12,523 nt of DNA from Desulfobacteraceae bacterium (GTDB lineage: Bacteria; Desulfobacterota; DSM-4660; Desulfatiglandales; Desulfatiglandaceae). The stretch covers positions 1 through 12,523 of the forward strand of contig JAUVRS010000046.1 of NCBI GenBank assembly GCA_030597505.1, read 5' to 3'. Both the position numbers and the translations under genes were made by a program. The notes below the pieces were generated by a model. The model did not search any database, had not been told where the DNA came from, and saw only the letters and a program-made list of their open reading frames with translations. This document shows, one piece after another, positions 6,299 to 12,523 of the stretch (position 1 is its first letter; each line of letters starts with the position of its first letter).

Positions 6299-6310
6299 TT
6301 ACGTGTCCTT
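6296..6310 (-). promoter_or_regulatory. Internal ribosome binding site and stop-start junction in rarA
   Basis: On the minus strand the order is AAGGA (6310-6306), 7 nt spacer whose last three bases are the TAA stop (6301-6299), then GTG (6298-6296). The stop and the candidate start are adjacent, an arrangement that permits termination-reinitiation. Confidence 0.5.
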
Positions 6311-6838
6311 ATGGGCCCGACTCAGGAGGGACTTCAGCTCTTCTCTACTCAGGGGATAAAGAGTCATGACCCTGGTTCTTGAAAGAAGCGGCGAAATAAC
6401 CTCAAAACTCGGATTTTGAGTTGTGGCCCCTACAAGGACGATAAGGCCGGTCTCAACGTGTGGAAGAAAGGCATCCTGCTGCGCCTTGTTAAACCGATGT
6501 ATTTCATCCACAAACAGGATAGATCTCTTGCCAGTGATGTTCTTGACCCTTTTAGCCTCCTCAACGATCTTCCTGAGCTCCTTCACCCCGGAGGTAACTG
6601 CCGAAAATGCATGGAATGAAAGTTGTGCATATTGACCAATGAGCCTTGCAAGTGTGGTCTTTCCGGAACCGGGTGGTCCCCAAAAAATCACTGAAAAGAC
6701 ACGCCCCGTTTTGAGGACCCTTGGCAGAATAGACCCGGGGTCGAGCAAGTGCCCCTGCCCCACCACATCCTCGAGTCTTTTCGGTCTCATTCGCTCTGCC
6801 AAAGGCACCCCGAACTGTGTAACAGGATTGTTGGTCAT
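6299..6838 (-). CDS. rarA: RarA N-terminal AAA+ part (ends at in-frame TAA)
   Basis: First 179 codons of RarA. The AAA+ core is intact: RMRPKRLEDVVGQ (16-28), Walker A GPPGSGKT (54-61), Walker B ILFVDE (107-112), sensor 1 GATTQNP (137-143) and the arginine-finger region LLSRTRV (151-157). It stops at TAA 6301-6299 inside the lid subdomain, where relatives continue without a break, so sensor 2 and the oligomerisation domain are on the downstream part. The reading frame continues in the same phase after the stop, which points to a single substitution (for example from CAA, GAA or AAA) and not a frameshift. ATG 6836-6838 overlaps the TGA of the upstream kinase gene as ATGA, with AGGG 6 nt before it, so translation is probably coupled. 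Whether this is a decayed gene, a stop-restart gene or a sequence error cannot be decided here. Confidence 0.88.
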   Translation of the reverse strand: MTNNPVTQFGVPLAERMRPKRLEDVVGQGHLLDPGSILPRVLKTGRVFSVIFWGPPGSGKTTLARLIGQYAQLSFHAFSAVTSGVKELRKIVEEAKRVKNITGKRSILFVDEIHRFNKAQQDAFLPHVETGLIVLVGATTQNPSFEVISPLLSRTRVMTLYPLSREELKSLLSRAHKDT

Positions 6839-8427
6839 GAGCGTCCCTTCAGTGCCAATGTCGTGGTAAAAAAGGAGAAAATTTTGTCCATTTCCAAGGG
6901 CCTCCCAACCACCAGGTCAACCCCAAGTTCCCTTGATCTTTTGAGAGACATGGTTTTCGCCCCATGACTGACCAGGATAGTCGGCAGGTCATGACCCATT
7001 TGTTTGATCTTTGGAACCATGCTTGAGTGCTCAGGTCGGTGTTTGTCAAGGCTCTCGATAATCAAATCAAACTTGGTTTTTTTTAACAGCTTAAAGACTT
7101 CCTTGGCAGCAGAGGCACCGCTTACTCTAGCCCCCTTCTTTTGGAATGACTTAAAAAGAAGGTCCTGAACGATCCCTTCATCTGCGATGACCAAAACGCG
7201 CGAATTTTTTATTCCGGCCTTTTTGTTTTTTTTCTTGGACACCAACACTTCCTGAGCGAGTGGGAACTTTACGGTAAAGGTCGTCCCTTGCCCTTTCTGA
7301 CTGATAAACTCAATCTCTCCACCATGACGGGTTACGATGGCGTGGCAAAGGCTCAGCCCCAGGCCTTGTGCGGATCCGGGTTTGGTCGTAAAAAAAGGGT
7401 CGAATATCATATCCTTGATACTCCCCTTAATGCCCACACCGTGGTCCTGGAAATAGACGTGGGCAAAACCGGAATACTCTTCGGTGCTCACATAGATCTC
7501 ACCACCGTCGGGCAAAGCATCCACCGCATTCAGGATGATATTTTCAAAGACATTTCGTATCTCTTGAGGATGTCCTCGCACGGGTGAAAGGGGTCTCAGG
7601 GAAGTCCTGACCTCAATCTTTGCACCACGTCCTCCGGGGGCCATCTCCCACTTTGGCCTTGTAGCATTTATGGCATCCTGAACGAGTTGTTTGATGTCAA
7701 CCGGAAAAAGATCGGACGGATCATATTTGTTTGCTGTAAGGCAGTTCAATTGTTTGAGAACGAGATGTCCTTTCTTATATGCCGCCTCAACCCCCTTTGC
7801 TGATCCGATCTCGGCTGTATCTCCCTGAGCCTCAGCACCGTGGACATACCCTGCCTCACCGGCCAGAAACCCCAAACATCCCTTCAATTCCCTGCTCAAA
7901 CCAGAGGCCATGCGAACCAAAGAATCCATCCGTTGGGTGTATCTGATCCCCATCTCTGCCTTTTTCGCCTGTTCTATTTCCAACATGTTGATCAGAAACG
8001 CCTTACGTCCACGGTACCTGATCTTGTTGACCCGTGAATCATAGCAGAGACGCTTTCCCTCATTTGTCACCAGGTATATCTCATATGGGCACTCTAATGT
8101 CTTCACCGAGACTTTTTTCCCTTCAAGCATCTTTACAAATCCGGCAGAATCAGGGTGAACGAGCTGAGCAAAATTTCGATCAAGAAGTTCTTCCGCCGAG
8201 TACCCGAGTTGGTCCCTGAAGGCCTCATTCGTCAAAATGATCTTGCCTCCCTGGATCACCACGATAGCACCGGGGACAAGCCTGAGTATTTCCATGGACT
8301 CCCTGAGTCTTTTTTGAAAAGTCCTTTTTTCCTTTCCGGCAACAGTCAGCGCCTCTCTGAGGTGACGTTTTTCTTTTGAAAACCTTTCAATTCTTTCCTT
8401 TAGAATGTTAACTTGTCTGGTGTCCAT
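6835..8427 (-). CDS. PAS-domain hybrid histidine kinase lacking phospho-sites
   Basis: 530-residue cytosolic protein with no membrane segment. Order: basic coiled coil (1-45), PAS domain (about 45-155, with VIQGGKIILTNEAF and LGYSAEELL), DHp-like helix (165-195), HATPase domain (285-392) and receiver-like domain (409-520). The HATPase boxes look functional: N-box ENIILNAVDAL (295-305), DHGVGI (328-333), FDPFFTTK (342-349), GLGLSL (355-360). The H-box reads MASGLSRELKGCL where relatives have GGIAHDFNNLL, putting Arg179 in place of the phosphoacceptor His. In the receiver FDLIIESL has Ser459 where Asp is expected, and GRP (508-510) has Arg for the conserved Lys. A conventional phosphorelay is therefore unlikely; it may be an ATP-dependent sensor or scaffold. 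The frame extends to 8586, but ATG 8427 has AGGG 6 nt upstream and lies downstream of a candidate promoter. It overlaps rarA by 4 bp. Confidence 0.85.
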   Translation of the reverse strand: MDTRQVNILKERIERFSKEKRHLREALTVAGKEKRTFQKRLRESMEILRLVPGAIVVIQGGKIILTNEAFRDQLGYSAEELLDRNFAQLVHPDSAGFVKMLEGKKVSVKTLECPYEIYLVTNEGKRLCYDSRVNKIRYRGRKAFLINMLEIEQAKKAEMGIRYTQRMDSLVRMASGLSRELKGCLGFLAGEAGYVHGAEAQGDTAEIGSAKGVEAAYKKGHLVLKQLNCLTANKYDPSDLFPVDIKQLVQDAINATRPKWEMAPGGRGAKIEVRTSLRPLSPVRGHPQEIRNVFENIILNAVDALPDGGEIYVSTEEYSGFAHVYFQDHGVGIKGSIKDMIFDPFFTTKPGSAQGLGLSLCHAIVTRHGGEIEFISQKGQGTTFTVKFPLAQEVLVSKKKNKKAGIKNSRVLVIADEGIVQDLLFKSFQKKGARVSGASAAKEVFKLLKKTKFDLIIESLDKHRPEHSSMVPKIKQMGHDLPTILVSHGAKTMSLKRSRELGVDLVVGRPLEMDKIFSFFTTTLALKGRS

Positions 8428-8556
8428 GGGTGACCCTGCTGTTAAGATGTTGTTCTTGGAAGCGGCGCCCCCAGCCTTCCGGAATGAAGGGACGCGTTTG
8501 GACCGGACATATTGGGCGACCAGATGGGAAGGTCGGCGCCGGATCAGAGTTGTCAT

Positions 8557-8586
8557 ATTATGAAAACATTCTTGATGATCAGTCAA
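8557..8586 (-). promoter_or_regulatory. Candidate sigma-70 promoter for kinase-rarA
   Basis: On the minus strand TTGACT (8586-8581) and CATAAT (8562-8557) are 18 bp apart, each 5 of 6 to consensus. Transcription would start near 8550. This argues against the upstream kinase start codons (TTG at 8586, ATG at 8556) and for ATG 8427, giving a leader of about 120 nt. The leader holds a CCTTC-CGGAAT-GAAGG inverted repeat (8475-8490). Confidence 0.5.
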
Positions 8587-8778
8587 CTATAGCGTATCAT
8601 ATTTTCTGATTTGCTTACAACCGGTTAACGTCGTCGGGTTTTCATTTAGGGCTTGTGAGTCGGAATCCGGAGGGAGAACCCGGTTCTGACATATTCGTCA
8701 AAGGCCTCAGGCACGGCGAAGACGCAGATGAAATGGCCATTAATTTAGACTTCAGATAAAGCCTTTTGAGGGGATAAA
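8587..8778. other. Divergent intergenic region between kinase and dnaE
   Basis: With the preferred kinase start, about 350 bp (8428-8778) separate the two divergent genes. The kinase promoter occupies 8557-8586. Two similar palindromes are seen on the dnaE side: AACCGGTT (8619-8626) and GAACC-C-GGTTC (8676-8686), 57 bp apart start to start, which could be binding sites for one regulator. A 34-codon reading frame runs from GTG 8655 to TAA 8759. I see no convincing -35/-10 pair for dnaE. Confidence 0.35.
8655..8759 (+). CDS. Possible 34-aa leader ORF before dnaE
   Basis: GTG 8655 to TAA 8757-8759 encodes 34 residues, strongly charged (ending DADEMAINLDFR) with no known motif. It ends 19 bp before the dnaE start. 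The upstream AGGG is only about 4 nt from the GTG, so the ribosome binding site is poor. It could be a leader peptide, a remnant or chance; only its position supports it. Confidence 0.15.
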   Translation: MSRNPEGEPGSDIFVKGLRHGEDADEMAINLDFR

Positions 8779-11700
8779 GTGACAGAGATTCCGCCCTTTC
8801 TACACCTTCATGTCCACACCGAATACAGCCTTCTCGACGGGGCCATTCGCACTGATCAGATGTTGAAGAAATCAAAAGACCTGGGTATGGAAGCCGTGGC
8901 GATTACCGACCACGGCAACATGTTTGGGGCGGTTCAGTTTTACGACCTCGCCACCAAGAGGGGAATCAAACCTATCATTGGATGTGAACTGTATGTTGCG
9001 CCGGGGGACAGGCGGGACCGCTCCCCTTCCCCTGCTGGAGGCCCCAACGCCTACCATATTCTCTTGTTGGTAATGAACGACGAAGGCTACCGAAACCTGA
9101 GCAAACTTGTTACCCTGGGGCATTTAGAGGGTTTCTACTATCACCCTCGTGTAGATCTGGAACTGTTGAAGGAGCACAATTCCGGGCTTATGGCATTATC
9201 GGCCTGCCTAAAAGGAATCGTTCCCTTCTCTATCAATTCCGGCCGAATCGAGACTGCCAGGGAAAAAGCCCTGGAGCTGGCATCAATATTTGACAATGAC
9301 CGATTTTATCTGGAGGTGCAGGCCAATTATCTGCCCGAGCAGATCAAAGTAAACAAGGCCCTGAAAGAAATGTCAAAAGACCTCTCCATTCCTCTGGTGG
9401 CAACCAATGACTGTCATTATCTTGACCAGTCTGATGCAGAGACCCATGACGTGCTTCTGTGCATTCAGACAGGCAAGAACATAGATGATGAAAAGAGGCT
9501 CAAATTCTCCAACAATGAATTTTATTTCAAGTCCCCTGCAGAAATGGCCCAAGCCCTCCCGGAATTTCAGAACGCCCTTGAAAACACCATCCATATCGCG
9601 CAACGGTGCCAATATGAAATGGAATTTGGCAACTACAAGTATCCGGTATTCCAGGTGCCTGAAAACCGAAACCTAAACGATATCCTGGTGGATGAATCCA
9701 AAACCGGTCTTAAAAATAGACTGTCTGGGGATGAGGGCATATCAGAAACGATCTCTGAGGAATTAAAACGGGAATACCAGGAAAGGCTCGATTATGAACT
9801 GGGTATTATCCAGGACATGGGTTTTGCCGGATATTTTCTGATCGTTGCGGATTTTATCGATTATGCCCGCAGCTGTGACATCCCAGTGGGCCCCGGCCGG
9901 GGCTCGGTGGCTGGATCTCTGGTTGCCTATTGTCTGAATATAACAAATCTTGACCCCATCAAGTATGGGTTGATCTTTGAAAGGTTCCTCAATCCCCAAC
10001 GCATAAGCATGCCGGATATCGATATCGACTTCTGCATCAATGGAAGGGACGAGGTCATCCGTTATGTTTCGGAAAAATATGGCCGCGATAACGTCGGACA
10101 GATCATCACATTTGGGACCATGAAAGCCAGGGGAGCCATAAGGGACGTGGGGCGGAGCCTCAACATACCGCTTGGGGAAGTGGACCGTATTGCAAAACTG
10201 GTGCCGGAGAGGATTGGTGTAACACTGGAAGATGCCCTCCGGGAAGAACCTGATCTCAAACAGCTTGAAAAAAATGATGGCCCCGCAAAAAAGCTCTTAA
10301 AGATATCCAGGGCCATCGAAGGACTCACAAGACATGCATCAACCCATGCATCCGGGGTGGTCATCTCAGACAGGCCGCTCGTAGAATATCTGCCCCTTTT
10401 CAAAGGCTCGAGAGGCGAGGTCATGACCCAGTATACAATGGGGCAGATTGAACAGTTGGGTCTCATAAAATTCGATTTTTTGGGGCTTAAGACCCTGACG
10501 GTCATCAAACACGCCCTCAAACTGATAGAAGCCACCACCGGGGAGCAGATCCAGCTAGAGAAAATTGCACTGGATGATAAAGCTGCATATGCGCTCGTGA
10601 GCAAAGGAAAGACCACGGGTGTGTTTCAGCTGGAAAGCTCGGGCATGAAAGATCTCCTGAGAAGGCTCAAGCCAGAGGTATTCGAAGACATGGTTGCCCT
10701 GGTGGCCCTCTACAGACCCGGCCCTTTGGGCAGCAACATGATTGACGACTTCATCAATGGGAAACACGGGAAAGTCAAAATCAAGTACCCGCTCCCCCAG
10801 CTTGAGCCGATCTTAAAAGAAACATACGGGGTCATCTTATATCAGGAACAAGTCATGAAAATTGCTCAGGTGCTGGCCAAATACACCTTGGCCGAAGCGG
10901 ACGAACTCAGAAAGGCCATCGGAAAAAAGAAACCAGAGGTGATGGCCAAACACAGGGCCCGTTTTGTGGAAGGAGCGACAGTAAACAATGTGCCTTCAAA
11001 AAAGGCCGAAAAACTCTTTATGCTGATAGAAAAGTTTGGTGGCTATGGTTTTAACAAGTCCCATTCTGCCGCATATGCATTGATCGCGTACCAAACCGCG
11101 TATCTAAAGGCCCACTATCCGGTTCAATTTATGGCCGCCCTTTTGACTCAAGACATGGGCAACCAGGACAAAACCATCAAGAACATCGCCGAATGCCGGG
11201 AGATGGGGATCGAGATTTTGCCTCCGGATATTAATGAAAGCCAGGCAGACTTTTCAGTGGCCGGGGGAGGAATCCGATTCGGTCTCGCCGCCGTCAAGAA
11301 TGTGGGTCTCAAGGCTATGGAATCACTCATTGAAGAGCGCGAAAAAAACGGACCTTTTCGCAACCTGTTTGAATTTTGTCAAAGGATAGAAGGGTCTAAA
11401 ATAAACCGCAGGGTCCTTGAGGGTTTGATCCAGTGCGGCGCCCTCGATTTTACAAACATTTACAGATCCCGTCTGCATGCAGCCCTTGATGATGCGCTCA
11501 GAATCAGCGGCGCCAATCGTGACCCCAATCAACTGAACATGTTCGGAGCCCTGGATTCAGAAAACAATGACGTCGGGGGCTTTTTTGAACTTCCTGCTAT
11601 TGAGGAATGGGGTGAAAGTGACAGATTGCGGAGGGAAAAAGAAGCCCTCGGCTTTTACATTACAGGGCACCCCCTGGCAAAGTTTAAGAGTGAATTGGAA

Positions 11701-12249
11701 AGGCTGGACAGATGCGATATTGACGCACTCCTTTCACAAGAGGATAGAAGCCAGGTCAAGATTGCCGGCGTGGTTGAAAGCCTGAAGATAAAGCGAACCA
11801 AAAGGGGTGACAAGATGGCCAACATACATGTGGAAGACCTCTCGGGTTCTGTTATGGTTGTCATATTCCCTGACCTCTTTAATCGAATCGCACCGCTACT
11901 AAAGGGGGAAGATCCTCTCCTGATAAGCGGGACCGTGGAAACGGGCGACAACTCGGCCAAGATACTTGCCCAGGACATTGTAACCCTGGACTCAGTCCGC
12001 CAAGAAAGAATAGGGGCAGTGGAACTCCCACTCGACTACAACAAAGTATCAAAGGATCTTTTGGAAGATTTACGGGATATAGTGTTTAGATATCCGGGAG
12101 AAGCTACTCTTTGTTTCAAGATCGATATGCCTGAAGGCAAGAAAGTGTTGATTTCGGCCCACAGCCGTTTCAAGGTACTTCCCTCCCATGAACTTATATC
12201 AGACATTGAAGCCCGAATAGGAAAAAAAGTTCTTCTCTCTTTTAACTGA
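8779..12249 (+). CDS. dnaE: DNA polymerase III subunit alpha
   Basis: Replicative polymerase subunit, 1156 residues (E. coli: 1160). The start is GTG 8779 with GAGGGG about 6 nt upstream. The N-terminal PHP domain (1-280) holds what looks like the full ligand set: His11, His13, Asp20, His45, Glu70, His93, Cys143, Asp211 and His213. The polymerase core follows, with GPGRGSVAGS (374-383), catalytic Asp413 and Asp415 in PDIDIDF (412-418), Asp566 in KFDFLGL, HASTHASGVV, LYRPGPLGSNMI and GGYGFNKSHSAAYA. An HhH region (KINRRVLEGLIQCGAL) precedes a beta-clamp-binding motif QLNMF (918-922). The OB domain starts near 993 (KIAGVVESLKIKRTKRGD) and a tau-binding-type C-terminal domain ends the protein. 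It is DnaE1-like, not PolC or the shorter error-prone DnaE2. It is divergent from the kinase-rarA pair. The frame after its stop continues into a HAD remnant. Confidence 0.98.
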   Translation: MTEIPPFLHLHVHTEYSLLDGAIRTDQMLKKSKDLGMEAVAITDHGNMFGAVQFYDLATKRGIKPIIGCELYVAPGDRRDRSPSPAGGPNAYHILLLVMNDEGYRNLSKLVTLGHLEGFYYHPRVDLELLKEHNSGLMALSACLKGIVPFSINSGRIETAREKALELASIFDNDRFYLEVQANYLPEQIKVNKALKEMSKDLSIPLVATNDCHYLDQSDAETHDVLLCIQTGKNIDDEKRLKFSNNEFYFKSPAEMAQALPEFQNALENTIHIAQRCQYEMEFGNYKYPVFQVPENRNLNDILVDESKTGLKNRLSGDEGISETISEELKREYQERLDYELGIIQDMGFAGYFLIVADFIDYARSCDIPVGPGRGSVAGSLVAYCLNITNLDPIKYGLIFERFLNPQRISMPDIDIDFCINGRDEVIRYVSEKYGRDNVGQIITFGTMKARGAIRDVGRSLNIPLGEVDRIAKLVPERIGVTLEDALREEPDLKQLEKNDGPAKKLLKISRAIEGLTRHASTHASGVVISDRPLVEYLPLFKGSRGEVMTQYTMGQIEQLGLIKFDFLGLKTLTVIKHALKLIEATTGEQIQLEKIALDDKAAYALVSKGKTTGVFQLESSGMKDLLRRLKPEVFEDMVALVALYRPGPLGSNMIDDFINGKHGKVKIKYPLPQLEPILKETYGVILYQEQVMKIAQVLAKYTLAEADELRKAIGKKKPEVMAKHRARFVEGATVNNVPSKKAEKLFMLIEKFGGYGFNKSHSAAYALIAYQTAYLKAHYPVQFMAALLTQDMGNQDKTIKNIAECREMGIEILPPDINESQADFSVAGGGIRFGLAAVKNVGLKAMESLIEEREKNGPFRNLFEFCQRIEGSKINRRVLEGLIQCGALDFTNIYRSRLHAALDDALRISGANRDPNQLNMFGALDSENNDVGGFFELPAIEEWGESDRLRREKEALGFYITGHPLAKFKSELERLDRCDIDALLSQEDRSQVKIAGVVESLKIKRTKRGDKMANIHVEDLSGSVMVVIFPDLFNRIAPLLKGEDPLLISGTVETGDNSAKILAQDIVTLDSVRQERIGAVELPLDYNKVSKDLLEDLRDIVFRYPGEATLCFKIDMPEGKKVLISAHSRFKVLPSHELISDIEARIGKKVLLSFN

Positions 12250-12523
12250 GATTCAAATAGCGATTGCGTTGTTATTGGTGATACACCGAGTGATGTTGTT
12301 TGTTCAAAACCATATGGCGCTACTTCAGTTGCTGTTGCCACGGGACCCTATAGCTATGAGGTATTGCTTCAAACCGAGGCGGATTGTGTTTTAAAAACCC
12401 TTATTTCCAGGCCTATGGACATCAAACGTGCAGTTGCAGCCTTGAGCAATATGAGAGAGAAATTGAGTCTAAGACGTTTTATCCAGAAACATGAAAGCCG
12501 GCCGTATCGAGCGATATGCATTC
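12250..12523 (+). pseudogene. HAD-family phosphatase, C-terminal remnant, runs off the right edge
   Basis: Directly after the dnaE stop and in the same frame, 91 codons are open to the window edge. The first part matches the C-terminal end of HAD-superfamily phosphatases (phosphoglycolate phosphatase type): CVVIGDTPSDVVCSK holds motif IV (GDTPSD) with the metal-binding acidic residue, followed by YGATSVAVATGPYSYEVL and ADCVLKTL. The N-terminal half, with the DxD nucleophile, the cap domain and motifs II and III, is absent, and dnaE fills the space upstream. There is no start codon ahead of motif IV in this frame. It therefore looks like a gene truncated by deletion or recombination at the dnaE 3' end. 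From MDIKRAVAALSNM (ATG 12415) onwards the sequence no longer resembles HAD and might belong to another gene. The stretch looks more AT-rich than dnaE. Confidence 0.65.

Noticed and set aside
6299..6301. Selenocysteine or pyrrolysine recoding to explain the split rarA
   Set aside because: The codon is TAA; known recoding uses TGA or TAG. Stop-restart, mutation or sequence error fit better.
8428..8586. Upstream starts of the kinase (TTG 8586, ATG 8556)
   Set aside because: They overlap or precede the candidate transcription start, lack ribosome binding sites, and add a basic segment without domain similarity. Not fully excluded.
8642..8875. 77-codon minus-strand frame across the dnaE start
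   Set aside because: It overlaps the conserved PHP N-terminus of dnaE in antisense and shows no motif.
10062..10616. 184-codon minus-strand frame inside dnaE
   Set aside because: It lies antisense to the catalytic core of dnaE, has Ser/Pro/Leu-rich shadow composition and no ribosome binding site.

Overview
The window looks like a stretch of ordinary bacterial chromosome of moderate GC. The best guess is a deltaproteobacterium (Desulfobacterota) or close relative. This is an inference from the gene mix (LarB, an EF-P/EpmA pair, a small zinc-finger J-protein, a PAS-type hybrid kinase next to rarA) and from protein style. No rRNA, tRNA or taxonomic marker confirms it. I see no CRISPR array, phage genes, transposase or complete mobile element.

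Layout. Bases 1-261 hold no convincing gene but carry two perfect short palindromes and look like intergenic repeat debris. A minus-strand block follows: an alpha/beta hydrolase with a membrane anchor (1602-2423), a flavodoxin-fold protein (1037-1519) and LarB (262-1011). A separate promoter with a 10-bp direct repeat just downstream appears to drive the flavodoxin-larB pair. A small helical protein of unknown function (2537-2893, minus) lies divergent to efp.

On the plus strand, efp (3112-3675) overlaps epmA (3653-4603), which encodes the enzyme expected to beta-lysylate EF-P. A J-domain protein with an N-terminal CxxC...CxxxC zinc finger (4741-5496) follows behind its own promoter.

The next block is minus strand: a PAS/HATPase/receiver hybrid kinase (6835-8427) overlaps rarA by ATGA. 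The rarA reading frame is interrupted by a single TAA at 6299-6301. The codon right after it is GTG, with an AAGGA motif 7 nt upstream, so the gene is either a one-mutation pseudogene or a two-polypeptide stop-restart gene. The kinase lacks the phosphoacceptor His in its H-box and the phosphoacceptor Asp in its receiver, while its ATPase motifs look intact. It is probably a pseudo-phosphorelay protein.

Divergently, dnaE (8779-12249, plus) encodes a full-length DNA polymerase III alpha subunit with an apparently complete PHP metal site. Immediately after its stop, in the same frame, is the C-terminal part of a HAD-family phosphatase with no start and no N-terminal catalytic half. It is probably a truncated pseudogene running off the right edge.

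Functional themes: translation (efp/epmA), DNA replication and fork maintenance (dnaE, rarA with a co-transcribed signalling protein), nickel-pincer cofactor synthesis (larB) and miscellaneous enzymes. The points most worth checking are the split rarA, the kinase without its phospho-sites, and the HAD remnant fused behind dnaE.
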